Origin: JAASSS01 sp021767745
GTDB taxonomy: Bacteria > Pseudomonadota > Gammaproteobacteria > UBA5335
DNA: 64,000 nucleotides
Assembly: GCA_034189165.1 (NCBI GenBank)
Contig: JAXHVN010000050.1
Coordinates: forward strand, 1 to 64,000
Direction: 5' to 3'
In this document: positions 36,366 to 43,564 of the stretch, one piece after another
How the letters are laid out: every line of letters starts with the position of its first letter
How positions within the stretch are numbered: position 1 is the first letter of the stretch
Program-made: the position numbers and the translations under genes
The notes under the pieces: generated by a model
What the model saw: only the letters and a program-made list of their open reading frames with translations
Told to the model about the DNA's origin: nothing
Databases searched by the model: none

Positions 36366-37195
36366 GGCTGCTCGACTTCGAGGTCGGTATCGATCGGCCG
36401 CTGTTCCTGATCGCCGGCCCCTGCGTGGTGGAAGGCGTGGCGCTGGCCGAGGAGACGGCCGGTCGGCTGCAGGAGATCACCGCCCGGCTGGGCGTGCCGT
36501 TCATCTACAAGTCCTCGTTCGACAAGGCGAACCGGTCATCGCACGCGAGCTTTCGCGGTCCGGGCCTGGCCGAGGGACTGAAGGTGCTGGAGCACGTCAA
36601 GCGCATCTTCGGCCTGCCGGTGCTGACCGATGTGCACGAGGACACGCCGCTGGACGAGGTCGCGGCCGTCGCCGACGTGCTGCAGACGCCCGCCTTCCTC
36701 TGCCGGCAGACCAATTTCATCCAGAACGTGGCGCGCCAGGGCCGGCCGGTGAACATCAAGAAGGGCCAGTTCCTCTCACCCTGGGAGATGGACAACGTCA
36801 TCGACAAGGCCCGTGCGGTGGGCAACGAGCAGGTCATGGCCTGCGAGCGGGGCGTGAGCTTCGGCTACAACAACCTGGTCTCGGACATGCGCGCGCTGGC
36901 GGTGATGCGTCGGAGCGGCGCGCCGGTGGTGTTCGATGCCACCCACTCGGTGCAGCTGCCCGGCGGTCAGGGCGACCGCTCGGGCGGGCAGCGGGAGTTC
37001 GTGCCGGTGCTGGCGCGCGCCGCCGTGGCGGCGGGCGTCGCCGGCGTATTCATGGAAACGCATCCGCGCCCCGACGAGGCCAGGAGCGACGGCCCCAACG
37101 CCTGGCCGCTCGACCGGATGGCGGCACTGCTCGAGACACTGGTGGCGCTGGATCGGGTCGTGAAGGCCGGTCCGTTGCTGGAAGATGATCGCTAG
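36362..37195 (+). CDS. kdsA: 3-deoxy-8-phosphooctulonate (Kdo-8-P) synthase
   Basis: 277 aa, condensing phosphoenolpyruvate with arabinose 5-phosphate on the way to Kdo of lipopolysaccharide. KSSFDKANRSS, the TDVHE segment, FLCRQTN, KKGQFLSPWEM and FDATHSVQLPGG are all present. The N-terminal motif is IAGPCVVE with Cys21. That position is a metal-ligand cysteine in metal-dependent Kdo-8-P synthases and asparagine in the E. coli type, so this one is predicted to be metal-dependent. GTG start overlapping pyrG. Confidence 0.96.
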   Translation: MRLLDFEVGIDRPLFLIAGPCVVEGVALAEETAGRLQEITARLGVPFIYKSSFDKANRSSHASFRGPGLAEGLKVLEHVKRIFGLPVLTDVHEDTPLDEVAAVADVLQTPAFLCRQTNFIQNVARQGRPVNIKKGQFLSPWEMDNVIDKARAVGNEQVMACERGVSFGYNNLVSDMRALAVMRRSGAPVVFDATHSVQLPGGQGDRSGGQREFVPVLARAAVAAGVAGVFMETHPRPDEARSDGPNAWPLDRMAALLETLVALDRVVKAGPLLEDDR

Positions 37196-37237
37196 CACCG
37201 GCCGCAGCCGGTGCCTCGGAACAAGGATGGAGCACTG

Positions 37238-38530
37238 ATGGCATCGATCACCGACATTCGTGGCCTGGAGATTCTCGATTCGCGCGGCAACCCGACGGTG
37301 GAGGCAGTGGTGACGCTGTCCAGCGGCGCGCGCGGCCGCGCCGGCGTGCCCTCGGGTGCCTCGACCGGCGCCCGCGAGGCGGTCGAGCTGCGCGATGGCG
37401 ATGCCGACCGTTACCTCGGCAAGGGCGTGCTGCAGGCCGTGGCCAACATCAACGGCCCGATCCGCGACACGCTGCGGCCGATGGACCCGCTGGACCAGGC
37501 GGGGATCGACCGGCGCCTGATCGAACTGGACGGTACCGACAACAAGTCCCGGCTGGGTGCGAACGCGCTGCTCGCCGTCTCTCTGGCCGCGGCCAAGGCG
37601 GCGGCGGCCCATGCCGGCGTGCCGCTGTACCGGCATCTGCTCGGCGAGCGGGAGCCAGTGATGCCGGTGCCGATGATGAACATCATCAACGGCGGTGCCC
37701 ATGCGGACAACAACGTCGACCTGCAGGAATTCATGATCCTGCCGGTCGGGGCGCCGAGCTTCGCCGAAGCGCTGCGCTGCGGCGCGGAGATCTTCCATCA
37801 CCTGAAGCAGGTGCTGCAGGGGAAGGGGCTGGCCACCGCCGTCGGCGATGAGGGCGGTTTCGCCCCGGACCTCAGCTCGAACGAGGCGGCGCTGGAGACC
37901 ATCATCGCGGCGATCGAACGCGCCGGCTATGCGGCCGGCAAGGACGTCTACCTCGGCCTCGACGTGGCCAGCTCGGAGTTCTGCGAGCAGGGCCGCTATC
38001 GGCTCGCCTCGGAGGGCCGCGAGTATGACGCCGCCGGCTTCGCCGACTATCTGGCCGATCTGGTCGCGCGCTATCCGATCGTGTCGATCGAGGATGGCAT
38101 GAGCGAGGACGACTGGAGCGGCTGGAAGGCACTCACCGAAAAGCTCGGCCGACGGGTGCAGCTGGTGGGCGATGATCTGTTCGTCACCAATACCGCGATC
38201 CTGCAGCGTGGCATCGAGGAAGGGATCGCCAATTCCATTCTCATCAAGCCGAACCAGATCGGCACGCTGACCGAGACGCTGGAGGCGATCACCATGGCGA
38301 CGGAGGCGGGCTACACCGCCGTGGTCTCCCATCGCTCCGGCGAGACCGAGGACGACACCATCGCCGATCTGGCCGTGGCCACGGCCGCCACCCAGATCAA
38401 GACGGGTTCGCTGTGCCGCAGCGATCGGGTCGCCAAGTACAATCGCCTGCTGTACATCGAGGCCGAGCTGCAGGGCGGCGGGCGCTATCCCGGCGCGGCG
38501 GCCTTCCCGCCGGGCGTGTTCGGCAGCTGA
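37238..38530 (+). CDS. eno: Enolase
   Basis: Enolase (430 aa) converts 2-phosphoglycerate to phosphoenolpyruvate, in glycolysis and in the RNA degradosome of some bacteria. The N-terminus MASITDIRGLEILDSRGNPTVE, the loop SGASTGAREA, DEGGFAPDL, the metal-site GLDVASSEF and SIEDGM, the catalytic-lysine segment ILIKPNQIGTLTET and SHRSGETED are all intact. GGAG precedes the ATG. Its product phosphoenolpyruvate is the substrate of KdsA, encoded directly upstream. Confidence 0.98.
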   Translation: MASITDIRGLEILDSRGNPTVEAVVTLSSGARGRAGVPSGASTGAREAVELRDGDADRYLGKGVLQAVANINGPIRDTLRPMDPLDQAGIDRRLIELDGTDNKSRLGANALLAVSLAAAKAAAAHAGVPLYRHLLGEREPVMPVPMMNIINGGAHADNNVDLQEFMILPVGAPSFAEALRCGAEIFHHLKQVLQGKGLATAVGDEGGFAPDLSSNEAALETIIAAIERAGYAAGKDVYLGLDVASSEFCEQGRYRLASEGREYDAAGFADYLADLVARYPIVSIEDGMSEDDWSGWKALTEKLGRRVQLVGDDLFVTNTAILQRGIEEGIANSILIKPNQIGTLTETLEAITMATEAGYTAVVSHRSGETEDDTIADLAVATAATQIKTGSLCRSDRVAKYNRLLYIEAELQGGGRYPGAAAFPPGVFGS

Positions 38531-38540
38531 ATCGCCGCCC

Positions 38541-38837
38541 GTGGGCGCCCGCTGGGTGACCGCCATCCTGGCGGTGGTGCTGCTCGTGCTGGGCTATCAG
38601 TTGCTGCTCGACCGGGCCGGTCTGCGCGCCTGGTGGCGGGTGTCCGAGCGGATCGAGTCGCAGCAGCGTGAGAACGATGCGGCGCGCACGCGCAATGAGC
38701 TGTTGGCGGCCGAGGTGCGCGACCTCAAGCAGGGCCTGGACGCCGTCGAGGAACGTGCGCGCTGGGAGCTTGGCATGATCCGCCGCGGCGAGATCTTCTT
38801 TCAGCACATCGAGCCGGCGCCGCCCACCGATGACTGA
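38541..38837 (+). CDS. ftsB: Cell division protein FtsB
   Basis: Short bitopic protein of 98 aa: one N-terminal transmembrane helix (about residues 5-22) followed by a coiled coil (ERIESQQRENDAARTRNELLAAEVRDLKQG, split here at the a/d heptads) and the family's ARWELGMIRRGEIFFQ motif. FtsB links FtsL and FtsQ in the divisome. GTG start 10 bases after eno; the eno-ftsB-ispD-ispF-truD order is common in gammaproteobacteria. Its last codons overlap ispD by 8 bases. Confidence 0.95.
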   Translation: MGARWVTAILAVVLLVLGYQLLLDRAGLRAWWRVSERIESQQRENDAARTRNELLAAEVRDLKQGLDAVEERARWELGMIRRGEIFFQHIEPAPPTDD

Positions 38838-39546
38838 GCCGCTGTGGGCCATCGTGCCGGCGGCCGGCTGCGGCCGCCGCGTGGGTGGCACCGTGCCGAA
38901 GCAATACCTGCCGCTGGCCGGTGCGAGCGTCATCGAGCACGCGCTGGCCAGCGTGCTCGCCGCGCCTGGCCTCGATGGCGTGATGGTGGCGCTGGCGACC
39001 GGAGATGATCGTTTCGCGCGCCTGCCGCTGGCCGGCGATCCACGGGTGCATCGGGTGATCGGCGGCGCCGAGCGGGCGCATTCGGTCCTCGCCGCCGCCG
39101 ATGCCCTGGCGGCCCGGCTACCGGCGGCCGACCGCGCCTGGGTGCTGGTGCACGATGCGGCCCGGCCGTGCCTGCATCCGGATGATCTGGCGCGCCTGCT
39201 GGCCTGCCGCGGCGCGACGCCCGGCGCGCTGCTGGCCTGCCCGCTCGCCGATACCCTCAAACAGGCCGCGGCCAGCGAAGCGGAGCGGCCCGTGGTGGCG
39301 CGTACCCTGCCACGCGAGGGGCTCTGGCGGGCGATGACACCGCAGCTATTTCCGCTCGCGCTGCTGCGAGAGGCGCTGCGCGCGGGGCTCAACGCCGGTG
39401 CGATGCCGACCGACGAGGCGGATGCGCTCGAGCGCCTGGGGCACGCGCCCGTGCTGGTGCCCGGCCGCGCCGACAACCTCAAGATCACCCGGCCGGAGGA
39501 TCTGGCCCTCGCCGGCGCGGTGCTGGCGGCGCGGGGGGTGGCGTGA
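38830..39546 (+). CDS. ispD: 2-C-methyl-D-erythritol 4-phosphate cytidylyltransferase
   Basis: IspD (238 aa) makes CDP-methylerythritol, the third MEP-pathway step. The N-terminal nucleotide loop reads VPAAGCGRRVGGTVPKQY, the usual AAGxGxRxG...PKQ pattern. The middle has VLVHDAARPCL. The C-terminal DEADALERLGHAPVLVPGRADNLKITRPEDL is characteristic. Followed by ispF with a 4-base GTGA overlap. Confidence 0.97.
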   Translation: MTEPLWAIVPAAGCGRRVGGTVPKQYLPLAGASVIEHALASVLAAPGLDGVMVALATGDDRFARLPLAGDPRVHRVIGGAERAHSVLAAADALAARLPAADRAWVLVHDAARPCLHPDDLARLLACRGATPGALLACPLADTLKQAAASEAERPVVARTLPREGLWRAMTPQLFPLALLREALRAGLNAGAMPTDEADALERLGHAPVLVPGRADNLKITRPEDLALAGAVLAARGVA

Positions 39547-40022
39547 ACCTGCGGATCGGCCATGGCTTCGACGTCCATGCCTTCGGCCCGGGCGCGTTCG
39601 TCACGCTCGGTGGCGTGCGCATCACGCACGGGCAGGGGCTGCGCGCGCACTCCGATGGGGACGTGGTGCTGCATGCGCTGTGCGATGCCCTGCTGGGGGC
39701 CGCAGCGCTCGGCGACATCGGGCGCCACTTCCCCGACACCGACGCGCGCTGGGCCGGCATCGACAGCCGCCTGCTGCTGCGCGAGGTGCAGGCGCGGCTG
39801 GGCGAGGCGGGCTGGCGCTGCATCAATGTGGACATCACCGTCATCGCCCAGGCGCCGCGTCTGGCACCCCACATCGAGGTTATGCGCAGGCACATCGGCG
39901 CGGATCTGCAGCTGCCGGGGGACGCGGTGAACGTCAAGGCGACCACCACCGAACGGCTCGGCGCCATCGGGCGTGGCGAGGGCATCGCCGCCCACGCCGT
40001 CGCACTGCTGGGGTCGGCATGA
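39543..40022 (+). CDS. ispF: 2-C-methyl-D-erythritol 2,4-cyclodiphosphate synthase
   Basis: IspF (159 aa) cyclises CDP-methylerythritol phosphate with release of CMP. The metal site is built from Asp and His of RIGHGFDVHAF and the later histidine of AHSDGDVVLHALCDALLGA. GDIGRHFPDTD and KATTTERLGAIGRGEGIAAHA complete the family. GTG start shares 4 bases with the ispD stop; the ATG of truD overlaps its own stop. Confidence 0.98.
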   Translation: MNLRIGHGFDVHAFGPGAFVTLGGVRITHGQGLRAHSDGDVVLHALCDALLGAAALGDIGRHFPDTDARWAGIDSRLLLREVQARLGEAGWRCINVDITVIAQAPRLAPHIEVMRRHIGADLQLPGDAVNVKATTTERLGAIGRGEGIAAHAVALLGSA

Positions 40023-41104
40023 CCTCGCCGGCCCCGGCGCCAGCCGAGGATCCGGCACGGCTGCCGTACGCTCACGGGCAGCCGCCGGCCACCGGTGTGA
40101 TCCGCTGCCGGCCGGAGGATTTCGTCGTTCGCGAGCAACTGGGTTTCGCGCCGGACGAGGACGGCCAGCATCTGCTGGTCCGCGTGCGCAAGCGGCAGGC
40201 GAACACGCACTATGTGGCCCGCCGGCTGGCGGTGCTCGCCGGCATCGGCCCCGCCGCGGTCGGCTGGGCCGGTCGCAAGGACCGCCATGCCGTGGCCGAG
40301 CAGTGGTTTTCGCTGGACCTGGCCGGCCGCGAGGCGCCGGCATTGGCGGCATTGGCCGCGTCGGAGCCGGAGTTCGACGTGCTGGCGGTGCACCGGCATC
40401 GACGCAAGCTGCGTATCGGCGCGCTGGCCGGCAATCAATTCGAGATCACGGTGCGCGAGCTCATGGGCGAGCCGGCGGCGCTGGCAGCACGGCTGGCGCA
40501 GCTGGCTGCGGGCGTACCGAACTACTTCGGCCCGCAGCGATTTGGCCGGGGCGGCGCCAACCTGCAGTCAGACCGTCTGCCTCGTGGGCGCGAACCGCGC
40601 GCCATGGTGCTCTCCGCCGCTCGCGCGGCGATCTTCAACGCGGTGCTGGCCGCGCGTGTGCAGGATGGCTCCTGGCAGCGCCTGTTGCCGGGCGACCTGG
40701 CCCAGCTCAGCGGTAGCGAGAGCTGGTTCGTCGTGACGCCGGCCGAGGATCCGGCGGCCCTGGCCGAGCGGCTGGCGGCGGGCGACCTCGCGCCGAGTGG
40801 GCCGCTGTGGGGGGAGGGCGGCAGTCCGGCGGGCGGCGCAGTCGGCGAGCTGGAGCAGGCCGTGGCGGCAAGCCTGCCGCGCGCGCTCGGCCTGATCGGT
40901 CAGGGGCGCATGAAGCCGGCACGGCGCCCGCTGATCCTGCGGCCGCAGGCGCTGGACTGGTCGTTGGCAGCGGACAGCCTGCGTGTGTCCTTCACGCTGC
41001 CGGCCGGCGGCTACGCCACCTCGCTGCTGCGCGAGGCGCTGGGCGTGGTGGACCGGGCGGCCGAGCGGGTCAGTGATAGCGCCAGCGGCGCTGCAGCCGG
41101 CTGA
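40019..41104 (+). CDS. truD: tRNA pseudouridine(13) synthase TruD
   Basis: 361 aa; isomerises U13 in tRNA-Glu and some other tRNAs. The catalytic aspartate lies in GRKDRHA (Asp88). The motif GVPNYFGPQRFGRGGANL and the C-terminal RPLILRP and FTLPAGGYATSLLRE segments are typical. The insertion (TRUD) domain covers about 155-300. The ATG overlaps the ispF stop. Its 3' end overlaps the convergent lytic transglycosylase gene by 35 bases. Confidence 0.96.
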   Translation: MTSPAPAPAEDPARLPYAHGQPPATGVIRCRPEDFVVREQLGFAPDEDGQHLLVRVRKRQANTHYVARRLAVLAGIGPAAVGWAGRKDRHAVAEQWFSLDLAGREAPALAALAASEPEFDVLAVHRHRRKLRIGALAGNQFEITVRELMGEPAALAARLAQLAAGVPNYFGPQRFGRGGANLQSDRLPRGREPRAMVLSAARAAIFNAVLAARVQDGSWQRLLPGDLAQLSGSESWFVVTPAEDPAALAERLAAGDLAPSGPLWGEGGSPAGGAVGELEQAVAASLPRALGLIGQGRMKPARRPLILRPQALDWSLAADSLRVSFTLPAGGYATSLLREALGVVDRAAERVSDSASGAAAG

Positions 41105-41681
41105 TGACCGCGGCCGGATAGCGATAGCTGCCGAGGCTGCCGTTGTAGCGCGCCAGGGCCCGGGTCATGTCGCCCCGTTCGATGTCCAGATAGTGCCGCA
41201 GGATGGTGCAGCCGAATTGCAGGTTGGTGACCACGTCGAACAGGTCGTCCTGCGGCCGTTCCAGCTCGTCCAGCCAGAATGGCATGACCTGCATCAGTCC
41301 CCGCGCGCCGGCATGGCTGATGGCAAAGCGGTCGAAGCCGCTCTCCACCTCGATCAGGGCCAGCACCAGCTCGGGTGCGAGCTCCGCCCGCCGGGCTTCC
41401 CGGTGCACCAGCTGCAGCAGCTCGAGCCGGTCCGCCGGATCGCGCAGGAAGGGCGCGAGGCGCTGCGACATGCTGAGCAGCCAGACCTCGGCGTCGAAGC
41501 GGTGCTCGAAGCTGTCGGCGCCGGCGATGGTGCGCTCCAGGGCGCCGCGCAGCAGGGTGCGTTCGGTCGGATCGATCGGCACTGACGTGGTGGCGCCGAG
41601 TGGCAGGGGCGTGGTGGCAAGCAGGATCAGCAGGAGCCGGACGTGCGCCGCGAGGAGGCGGGGACGTGCACGCCGCGGCAC
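41070..41681 (-). CDS. Lytic transglycosylase, SLT domain
   Basis: The protein is 203 aa with a signal peptide (basic start, hydrophobic core about 11-30). The catalytic domain has Glu113 in the E-S motif (EVESGFDRFAIS), then AGARGLMQVMPFW, NLQFGCTILRHYL and ALARYNGS. These are the family-1 soluble lytic transglycosylase signatures, for cleaving peptidoglycan with anhydro-muramyl formation. The preceding helical region (about 35-100) has no recognised domain. The gene starts 4 bases after the proS stop and overlaps the end of truD on the other strand. Confidence 0.92.
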   Translation of the reverse strand: MPRRARPRLLAAHVRLLLILLATTPLPLGATTSVPIDPTERTLLRGALERTIAGADSFEHRFDAEVWLLSMSQRLAPFLRDPADRLELLQLVHREARRAELAPELVLALIEVESGFDRFAISHAGARGLMQVMPFWLDELERPQDDLFDVVTNLQFGCTILRHYLDIERGDMTRALARYNGSLGSYRYPAAVISRLQRRWRYH

Positions 41682-41684
41682 GCG

Positions 41685-43379
41685 TCAGCCGTCCGGGCGC
41701 AGCCGGCGCTGCAGCCAGCCGGGCGCATCGGCCAGCGGGATCAGCGTGGCCTCGGCATCGCGCCGGCCCTGATACTCGATCTCGCCGGCGTCGAGCCCGC
41801 GCTCGCTCAGCACCAGACGGTGGGGCACGCCGATGAGCTCCATCTCGGCGAACATCACGCCGGGGCGCAGGCCACGATCATCCAGCAGTACTGCCAGGCC
41901 GGCGGTCGTAAGCGCCTCGTAGAGCGTCTGTGCCGCCGCGCGCACGCGCTCTGAGCGGGCGTAGTGCATTGGCAGCAGCGCGAGATCGAACGGGGCGATC
42001 GCCGCCGGCCAGCAGATGCCGCGCTCGTCGTGATGCTGCTCGATGGCCGCCGCCACGATGCGCGAGACGCCGATGCCGTAGCAGCCCATGGTGACGGCCT
42101 GCTCGCGGCCCTGATCGTCCGCGACCCGGGCGTTCATCGTCTCGCTGTACTTGCGGCCGAGCTGGAAGATGTGTCCGACCTCGATGCCGCGGGCGATCTC
42201 CAGCGTGCCGGCGCCATCCGGGCTCGGATCGCCCGGCACGACCTGCCGCAGGTCCACTGCCTCCGGGGCCGGCACGTCGCGCCCCCAGACCAGGCCGTCG
42301 TGGAACTCGCCTTCGCCCGCCGGTGCCGCGAAGCCGGTGAGGGCGGCGGCGGCGTGATCGGCCAGGATCGGCCCCTGCCAGCACGTCAGGTCGAGCGCGC
42401 CGGCGTTCACACCCTCCAGTCCGGCCAGCGTGGCGGCGGGGGCGAAACGCAGCGGGTCGGCGAGCATCGGCAGCTTCTGCGCCTTGATCTCGTTGAGGTC
42501 GTGATCGCCGCGCAGCACCAGCGCCACCCACGGCGCCTCCCGGCCGGCCACCAGCTGCACCTCGACCCGCTCGTGACGGCCGACCGCGCCGGCGATGGCG
42601 CCGCTGCGGCGGACAGCGGCGGGGTGTTCGCTGGTCTCGCCCGGCTCGGCGGCCGCGGGCGCCATGGCCGGCGCCAGCTCGACGTTGGCGGCGTAGTCGC
42701 TGACCGTGGAGAAGGCGATCGCATCCTCGCCGGAATCGGCCAGAACGTGAAACTCGTGCGATTGACTGCCGCCCATGCTCCCGGTGTCGGCCTGCACGGC
42801 GCGATAGTTGAGGCCGATCCGCTCGAAGATGCGGCTGTAGGCTGCGTACATCCGCTCGTAGGTGGCCTGCAGTGAGGCGTCGTCCAGATGGAAGGAGTAG
42901 GCGTCCTTCATCAGGAATTCGCGGGCACGCATCACGCCGAAGCGCGGGCGGACCTCGTCGCGGAACTTGGTCTGGATCTGGTAGAAGGTCACCGGCAGCT
43001 GCTTGTGGCTGCGGATCTCGCGGCGGAAGATGTCGGTGATGATCTCCTCATGCGTCGGGCCGAGGCAGAAGCGGCGCTCATGACGGTCCGTCAGGCGCAG
43101 CAACTCGGGGCCGAAGCGATCCCAGCGTCCGGATTCCTCCCACAGCTCGGCCGGCTGCACCATCGGCAGCAGCAGCTCCAGCGCGCCGGCGGCATCCATC
43201 TCCTCGCGCACGATGCGCTCCACCCGGCGCAGCACGCGCAGACCGAGCGGCATCCAGCTGTACAGGCCGCTGGCCATCTGCCGGATCATGCCGGCGCGCA
43301 GCATCAGCCGGTGGCTCGCCAGCTCCGCCCCCGCGGGTATTTCGCGGGTGGTCGACAGGTGAAAGCGGGATGCGCGCAT
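41685..43379 (-). CDS. proS: Prolyl-tRNA synthetase
   Basis: A class II synthetase of 564 aa, bacterial type. Start at 43379 (MRASRFHLSTTREIPAGAE), as in other ProS proteins; an ATG 45 bases upstream is less likely. Motif 2 region FRDEVRPRFGVMRAREFLMKDAYSFH is present. The insertion editing domain sits between motifs 2 and 3, with GDHDLNEIKAQKL carrying the conserved lysine needed to clear Ala-tRNA(Pro). Motif 3 and the anticodon-binding domain follow. Divergent from ilvI. Confidence 0.97.
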   Translation of the reverse strand: MRASRFHLSTTREIPAGAELASHRLMLRAGMIRQMASGLYSWMPLGLRVLRRVERIVREEMDAAGALELLLPMVQPAELWEESGRWDRFGPELLRLTDRHERRFCLGPTHEEIITDIFRREIRSHKQLPVTFYQIQTKFRDEVRPRFGVMRAREFLMKDAYSFHLDDASLQATYERMYAAYSRIFERIGLNYRAVQADTGSMGGSQSHEFHVLADSGEDAIAFSTVSDYAANVELAPAMAPAAAEPGETSEHPAAVRRSGAIAGAVGRHERVEVQLVAGREAPWVALVLRGDHDLNEIKAQKLPMLADPLRFAPAATLAGLEGVNAGALDLTCWQGPILADHAAAALTGFAAPAGEGEFHDGLVWGRDVPAPEAVDLRQVVPGDPSPDGAGTLEIARGIEVGHIFQLGRKYSETMNARVADDQGREQAVTMGCYGIGVSRIVAAAIEQHHDERGICWPAAIAPFDLALLPMHYARSERVRAAAQTLYEALTTAGLAVLLDDRGLRPGVMFAEMELIGVPHRLVLSERGLDAGEIEYQGRRDAEATLIPLADAPGWLQRRLRPDG

Positions 43380-43409
43380 GGCTCGGCCGGACTCCGGCGG
43401 GTGTGGGGA

Positions 43410-43436
43410 CCGCGGCATTGTCACTTGATGCCGCGG
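43410..43436. promoter_or_regulatory. Inverted repeat between proS and ilvI, possible operator
   Basis: CCGCGGCAT at 43410-43418 and its exact reverse complement ATGCCGCGG at 43428-43436 are separated by 9 bases, giving about 1.7 helical turns centre to centre. The right half-site overlaps the -35 region of the candidate ilvI promoter, and the left half lies 31 bases upstream of the proS start. The geometry suits a dimeric regulator, but no protein can be named. Confidence 0.45.
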
Positions 43437-43453
43437 GGCCGGACAAGTATTTT
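43425..43453 (+). promoter_or_regulatory. Candidate sigma-70 promoter for ilvI-ilvH-ilvC
   Basis: TTGATG at 43425-43430, 17-base spacer, TATTTT at 43448-43453. It would start transcription near 43460 and leave a leader of about 105 bases before the ilvI GTG. Confidence 0.5.
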
Positions 43454-43486
43454 TAGCGGTTGCTCCGCGCGTTGACGCAGCACTGC

Positions 43487-43516
43487 GACGGGCCCGACGA
43501 GACGTTCGGGCCCGTC
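43487..43516 (+). promoter_or_regulatory. Strong hairpin in the ilvI leader
   Basis: A perfect 10-bp stem GACGGGCCCG / CGGGCCCGTC with a 10-base loop. It is in the untranslated leader, 49 bases before the ilvI start. There is no T-run after it and no leader peptide rich in Ile, Leu or Val, so classic amino-acid attenuation is not supported. It might affect message stability or read-through. Confidence 0.5.
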
Positions 43517-43564
43517 TCCGTTAGCGCAGCACGCGGCGAACTCATCTCCAGGAGTCCTGATCCG

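Noticed and set aside
41105..43379. Missing surE-pcm-nlpD-rpoS run that follows truD in enteric bacteria, seen as a deletion
   Set aside because: Gene order after truD varies widely among gammaproteobacteria. The lytic transglycosylase and proS genes are intact and there is no scar or mobile element.
43430..43477. Short ATG open frame of 15 codons in the ilvI leader as an attenuation leader peptide
   Set aside because: Its translation (MPRGRTSIFSGCSAR) contains only one Ile and no Leu or Val run, and no terminator with a T-run follows.
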